Assembly (NCBI GenBank): GCA_002794775.1
Contig: NBAY01000011.1
Span: forward strand, 558,001 to 622,000
Reading direction: 5' to 3'
Length of the DNA: 64,000 nucleotides
DNA from: Porodaedalea pini
Taxonomy: Eukaryota; Basidiomycota; Agaricomycetes; Hymenochaetales; Hymenochaetaceae
Shown in pieces: positions 59,022 to 64,000 of this stretch. The translations under genes were made by a program, and so were the position numbers. Position 1 is the first letter of the stretch. Every line of letters starts with the position of its first letter. Below the pieces are notes generated by a model. It was not told the DNA's origin, made no database searches, and saw nothing but the letters and a program-made list of their open reading frames with translations.

Positions 59022-60622
59022 TCACTGGACATAGCAAAAGTCAGTCAAAACGAAGTCTTCTAAGAGTCGAGGAAGACTTACCTGTAGCAAGGGATCGCGA
59101 AAATGTTTTTGGTGGTTATTGATGAACCCAATCCGTGTCTTGAACTGTTCTCTCCGCTGCTGGTCGCGGAACTCACGGACATGCCGTCCTGCTTCCCGCG
59201 CTTCCCCACGGTTGCGCGCCTTCACGACGTCCGTACCGCTCCCGAATGCACCGAAGCCACCCTTACGTGGTACAAGAGCGGAGTTTTTATCCGTAATGAG
59301 GCGACGGACAAGCGCGGCGCCTGAGTTCGGGTCGTCCTCCTTTCCATTACGCGTGGCGAGCGAGGTGCGAGGAAATGATTGTGCGTAGTAGCGCCGCAAC
59401 GATCGATGTCCTATGCGAGCGCCCGATGGCAATACCAACTCATAAGTGGAATCGCCATAGGTGAGTTCGTCTCCGGGAAGTTCGTTGTCATCGGATGAAG
59501 AACCTTCAACTTCTGATGACGGCACGGAGGTTGCCTCCTCGTCTACAACCTCGTCAGCGTCTTCGCCATCGTCCTCTATATCCTCCCACTCTTCATTTTC
59601 ATCGCCTCCCTGAACTGCGGCCTTCCCCTTCTTTCCTTTCCTCATCCGTCCCTCAGAGTCCGTATAGCTTGCCGAGAAATCATAGTAGTCCGACACTTCG
59701 AGCTTATCCTTGACCGAGTCGTATGCGATCTTACAATGGCTTTTGTCAAGCATGTGTTTCCGCACAGCTTCAAGCGTACGGAACTCGCGGCTCTTCGTGC
59801 TGCAGTAGATGCAGACGTTGCCGACGGCAATCTTCTCGCCGAGGTACGTGACGAGGCCGGGAAGGTCGATGAGGTATTCAGCGTCGGGGATGAAGAAAGA
59901 GTGAGCGGTGGACATATGCGTGAGGTTCTCTTCGAGAGATGACGAGCGGACGGGGCAAAAGAGACAGTGCTGGGGTGAGAGACGCAAGCGCGCGGCGGCA
60001 ATTTTCTCATCGATGGTCTGCGTAATCTCTTCCTCCGTGGCGTCAGCGTCGACGGTAAGGACGAGGTTCGAAGGTCCCGTCGCACTCGGCTCTGCTACAT
60101 TCTCCTCTGCGTTCGCAGGCAGTTCATCGAACTCTTCCGTGGCGACAGGCACTGGAGAGTCGTGGGTTCTTGTCGAAGTCTTCAGTTCGTTCTCCTTGTG
60201 TCTCTTGGAGTTAATGTGCGAGCGATAGGCATTCTCAGTTGTGTACGTTTTTCTGAACGGACCAGGAATCAGTTTCGGGCAGAGCTAGACGTACAGAGCC
60301 AAACTCACTTGCAGACCTCGCACACAGAACCCTTCGCAGATGCCATAATCGCCGTCTCCTGCCGCCTCTCCAGCACCTTCTGGTTGAAAACAGCAGCAGA
60401 CACAGGTGGAAGGTTCGCAACGCGACGCTTCATGTTGTATCTGTGGTGGTCAGACCTGTAATGGATTCCTGGGTAATATAGAAATCTTCAGGATATGTTG
60501 TAAGAGAACACAACGCATAGACACTGACGCTGATCCTCGGCGGAGGGAAATGCTATTGAGCAAGACAGACATGTGAAGAAGGCCTGTTCGCCGGCTTCTG
60601 TTGGTTGTGCAACAGCAGCCAT
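59022..60622 (-). CDS. REI1: Cytoplasmic 60S biogenesis factor Rei1 (ZNF622)
   Basis: Rei1 is a late pre-60S factor that helps remove Arx1 and whose C-terminal tail enters the polypeptide exit tunnel. Exons on the minus strand: 60622-60525, 60455-60309, 60252-59082 and a last one of three bases, the stop codon, at 59024-59022; 472 residues. Seen: C2H2 finger 1 (FTCLSCSIAFPS... QSDHHRYNMKRRVANLPPVS), finger 2 (SVCEVCKKTYTTENAYRSHINSKRHK), CLFCPVRSSSLEENLTHMSTAHSFFIPD, YLGEKIAVGNVCIYCSTKSREF with KHMLDKSHCKI, an acidic linker, LPSGARIGHRSLRRYYAQ, and the invariant end in HFRDPLLQ. The intron 59081-59025 sits between the final Gln codon and TGA; it is 57 nt with no stop, so retention would add 19 residues. 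Confidence 0.95.
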
Positions 60623-60853
60623 TGTCGTGTAGGATAAAGTTACAGAGAGTAGAGCAAGAGTTGAGGGTTTCGGAAGAAAGTGCAGAACGCTCAGTCATTC
60701 GGTTCCGGTCGGGATTTGCCGGGCTTGACTCCCAATCTCTGAATCCGGAGAAAAAAGTATATGCTGAAAGAATTAAGCAGGCCTGTCTAACTTGATGTCT
60801 GGAGGTTGGCAACTACATTCTAAACGAAGCATAGAATCTAAAGCTACTCGTTT

Positions 60854-62705
60854 TCATCGATTAGCAATGGCTACCCCAATCTCTGCAAGTCCATCCTGAT
60901 CCTTCTCAAGCCCAGGCTGACGTTTGCCTAAACCTGCGAGAAGATTCTGTCCGAACAAGAAGGCAGGGATGGATAGGCCATCTAAGAGGATATACAGATA
61001 AACAGCATACCATGAAAAGGTACTGAGGCTTTCTAACGTACGGACGATGATTGAGCCTAGAACAGCAAAAGAGACAATTGGATGAAGCATAGCAGCTAGG
61101 AGCTCGTTCTGAGTAGCAGGTGGGTCGCTAGGCACTGGAAGTTCCGTGATCGCCAATGTGGAAACAAAAATCGCGCCGACACCCATGGGTCCTACGCAGT
61201 GACGGTGGACGACTGAGATACTCTTTATTTCGGTAGAAACTTAAACTAATGTTTACCGAAATGCCCGCAAAACCACGCTTCGCACCAGCCTTTTACATCC
61301 GGGACGAGTTTGTACAGCGACAAAACACTCAGAATGCGACGAACGACAAGGATAGCGAACAAGAGAACAACAAGCCGCCATGGTTCGAGGCCAAGGTCCG
61401 TCGCACTGTACTTGTCAAAGGGAATCGAGGCGCCGATGTAGATGAAGCAAGCGCAATTAAACACAAGGTCGATAATGGACGCAAATGCTTGACCTTCAAT
61501 ATGCGTATTGAAATGACCGTCCCAAGAGATAGCGGTGCCTGCGTGTACGTTGGTCAAACTTAACAATGCACGCCAATATCGAAGTCGTTGAAAAAAATAC
61601 GCACCGGCGGCAAACGCAGCTAGTAGATCGTCAGCCCCAAGTGAGCTCGCAACACCTATGACGAATACTGCAAGAGCAAGATACTGGGCGATATACGATT
61701 CACGATTGATAAAACTCCTGCGATGAGATAGTTTCAAAATGAAGGAGAAGGCAAGTCCTGTAGCGTCAAAAGTAAGTCAGCTCGAGAAAAATATACTTTT
61801 AATTCCAAAGCTGGTACACACCTATTACGGCTCCTAGAGTAGTACCAAAAATCACTTGGTCTACGTGAAAAATGTATTGTTGCCAGCTCATCGGCTGTTG
61901 ATGAAATACGCAAAATAGAACAAGATGCACAAAGCCATCCGATCAGAAACCATTTGCCAAACGCGCCTCCTATAAATGCCGCCGCGAGAACGGGATCCGT
62001 CGGAGTAAGGCATGCGGCAATCGCGAGCACGGAGACATAGGTCAGCGCAGGGAACAGAGCATGAATAATTCCTGACAATGAGTGTGTAAGCATGACCGTC
62101 CTCAGATGGCGGGAAATTTCGGCAGTGTAGACATTGAGTACTTACCCGCAACGACTAGCCAGCCGAACGCCATCGTGAGGACCACCTAGATAGTACCAAT
62201 ACTATCTGCTTAACATTTGACAGAACAAGTCTGCTAAAGGAGCTTAACCATGACAAGTAAGCTGCGTGCATGTTTAGCTAAGTAGGCCTTCGGGAGCTCG
62301 ACTCCGACTGCAAACAAGCCAGACGAATCGTATTACCTCGAACGTTATTCTGTTCTGCATATCGATCGTTGCGCCCCATGAGCGTGGGTCAACTATGCCA
62401 GCACAGTGGGGGCCTATGATGACGCCGAAGCCTGTACCGAATACGACTTCACCGATGACGCTAATTCAGTGTCCGTTTTGAACTTGTCTTCAAAAGTGTA
62501 CACCCTCTCTTTGACGAGGAAGGACGCCGAACTGAACTGTCATGTTCACATAATTTAATAACTTTGCTATGCAAACGCACTATATGTTGCTCACGCCAAC
62601 GACGAAGCCGCCCACTGCCAGATAGGCCAGACTAACTGCAGTAACCTTTGGTGAACGCTCGTTTGCTGTATATGGAGGGGAGCACAAGATGTATTTTTGT
62701 AACAT
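60854..62705 (-). pseudogene. Decayed NHA1-type Na+/H+ antiporter copy
   Basis: A tandem relative of the gene at 63015. Intact-looking pieces in order: MLQKYILCSPP... LAYLAVGGFVVG, SASFLVKER, VIGEVVFGTGFGVIIGPHC, AGIVDPRSWGATID, AVGVELPKAYLAKHARS, LTPTDPVLAAAFIGGAFGK, SWQQYIFHVDQVIFGTTLG, FVIGVASSLGADDLLAAFAAG, FNTHIEGQAFASIIDLVF, GPMGVGAIFVSTLAITELP and GLSIPAFLFG. Two lesions: after TFEVIRFVWLV (near 62320) the frame slips before AVGVELPKAY; and after AFGKW (near 61950-61890) a further slip coincides with loss of about 30 residues that should hold the AESGxND motif with the ion-binding Asn-Asp. It also lacks the long hydrophilic tail of its neighbour. Splice sites are mostly still good, so decay looks recent. 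A divergent functional paralogue remains possible. Confidence 0.6.
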
Positions 62706-63014
62706 GGAGCATCTCAGCTTTGTCTAAGTTTTGTACGAGCTGAAGGAAAGGCTGAGTCTCGACGTTGATCAGGACCGCTTTTGGCGTTCGGCATTTGAGC
62801 GCCGATCTTCGGCAAAATCTAGGTAAATTACAAGAGTCAGTTCACGTTGAACGAACGCGTCTGACGAAATATCCATTGCTCTGTTTAATATTTGGAAAAG
62901 GCTCTTTAGGTAGACTATGACCGAAGCATCCTTTTAGCGAACGTGAATAGCTTTCAGTATATACCCTTACACAGTAGAATAGACCCTCATGAAATTAGAG
63001 GGTACCAGCCAATG
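62706..63014. other. Gap between the tandem antiporter copies, 309 bp
   Basis: 3' flank of the intact copy and former promoter of the decayed one. No TATA box or other structure recognised. Confidence 0.4.
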
Positions 63015-64000
63015 TTATTGCACGAACTGGACTTGCTTGACACCATGAACCTGCTCCGAGCTTTGTCCTACTGCTTCCTCCTCATCCACTACGTCTGATT
63101 CGAAGGCATGTCTAAAATGCACGGTCCGCGGTGCTTCCTTCTCAGCCCTTTCCTCCAACTTACCTTCATTGCCGACCTTTCGCTCGGACTCATTCCCATC
63201 GTTCTCCTTCGCATCATGCAAAGATGCGAGACCAAAGCCGGCGACTTCGTCCCCTGATTTGTCTTTTGTGTGGACCTGCTCTTCTTCCTGTGGGGCTTGC
63301 TCAACACGTTGATCTCCTGCGATTGCAAGATTCCCTTGCGTCTTCGGGCTCGCACTCGTCGTGCGGGGGAGCCCTTGATGTGTGCTGTTGCGCGTGCTCG
63401 CCAAGTCCTCCTTCGGCTGTTCACTGCCGAGAATCACTCTCTCGCCTTTCGGAGTGCCCCCGCGTTCAATATCTTCTGGAGTCCGTGAGGAAGGAGTAGT
63501 ATGGCCACCAATACTTGACACCCTAGTAAGTGGTCCATGTCGCGTGGAAAATAGCCAGTCCGGTTGAGTATCCTGGCCCGCACGCAAGGTCCAAGTGCGC
63601 GATAACGTTGTGGTAAGGGAAACCGTGTGATGAATAGACTTTTTGCCGAACCAGAAGGCCGGAATGGACAGGCCATCTTCATCAGGCGAGTTCAACACAA
63701 TGTTAATAGAGGTGGAAGGAATAGTCACGAACACGACGTACGAATGATGACGGAGCCTAAAACCACGAATGAAACAACGGGATGGAGCATAGCAGCGAGT
63801 AGTTCGTTCTGTGTGGCAGGCGGATTGCTAGGTTCCGGCAGCTCCGTAATGGCCAGTGTAGAGATAAAGATCGCCCCAACGCCCATGGGTCCTAGTCACA
63901 GCAGGGCCTGAATAATAGCTCTCCCCTAAGTGTAACAAAACGATTCTCACCGAAATGTCCACAGAAGAGCGCCTCTTGCCAATTATGTATATCTGGAACG
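63015..64000 (-). CDS. NHA1: NHA1/Sod2-type Na+/H+ antiporter, 3' part only
   Basis: Exports Na+ and K+ in exchange for protons at the plasma membrane. The gene enters from the right edge; three exon pieces are visible on the minus strand: beyond 64000 to 63951 (WQEALFCGHFG), 63891-63742 (GPMGVGAIFISTLAITELP, AAMLHPVVSFVVLGS) and 63676-63015. The junction gives HGLSIPAFWFGKK, the family's end-of-helix motif. A hydrophilic tail of about 200 residues follows, rich in Glu/Lys/Ser with NDGNESERK and RTVHFRHAFESD, the last matching the conserved phospho-site style box near the end of Nha1 tails. Over the shared 50-residue exon, 43 residues equal those of the copy at 60854. The 5' part is outside the window. 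Confidence 0.9.

Overview
The window is nuclear DNA of a basidiomycete fungus, most likely Agaricomycetes. Almost every gene is broken by short introns (mostly 45-75 nt, GT-AG with a few GC-AG), genes are packed on both strands without operons, and the recognisable proteins are eukaryotic and fungal: GPI mannosyltransferase 2, Hrd1, Rax2, Rdh54, Vps53 and a DUF6533 seven-helix protein, a family expanded in Agaricomycetes. I see no rRNA, tRNA or CRISPR.

Layout. 0.5-4 kb: a mitochondrial Ind1/NUBPL-like P-loop ATPase and a 301-residue protein of unknown function. 5.5-9.6 kb, minus strand: GPI18 (PIG-V) and an unrecognised gene whose frame holds two TAG codons. 10.7-18.7 kb, plus strand: a Qng1-type queuosine salvage enzyme, a dysferlin-domain peroxin (Pex24/30 type), a GEN1/Yen1-like XPG nuclease and an Aim41/YqeY protein. 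18.7-24.1 kb, minus strand: HRD1 and an APC-family amino-acid/GABA permease. 25.4-34.7 kb, plus strand: an amidohydrolase-3 enzyme with an N-terminal membrane anchor, RDH54/RAD54B and the RNase P subunit RPR2. 34.7-46 kb: a magnesium-chelatase-like protein (minus), a single-pass membrane protein (plus), VPS53 (minus) and a DUF6533 seven-helix protein (minus). 47-51.4 kb: a convergent pair of transporters, MFS monocarboxylate type and NCS1 purine/cytosine type. 52.5 kb: a 292-bp inverted-repeat element with TA target duplication (MITE). 52.9-60.6 kb: a probable complex I accessory subunit, RAX2 with a C-terminal SH3 domain, and REI1. 60.8-64 kb, minus strand: a decayed NHA1-type Na+/H+ antiporter copy next to the 3' part of an apparently intact paralogue that runs off the window.

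The genes do not form one pathway. Themes are DNA repair (GEN1-like, RDH54), mitochondrial function (Ind1-like, Aim41, complex I subunit), RNA and ribosome maturation (Qng1, RPR2, REI1), ER/GPI/secretory traffic (GPI18, HRD1, VPS53), polarity (RAX2) and transport. I did not find a coherent new multigene system. The most unusual signals are the Ind1-like protein without its P-loop lysine, the Rax2-SH3 arrangement, an intron placed directly before the REI1 stop codon, the exon-duplicated motif in RDH54, the antiporter pseudogene and the MITE. Exon borders were assigned by hand from splice signals, reading phase and remembered family motifs; no alignment or RNA data were available.
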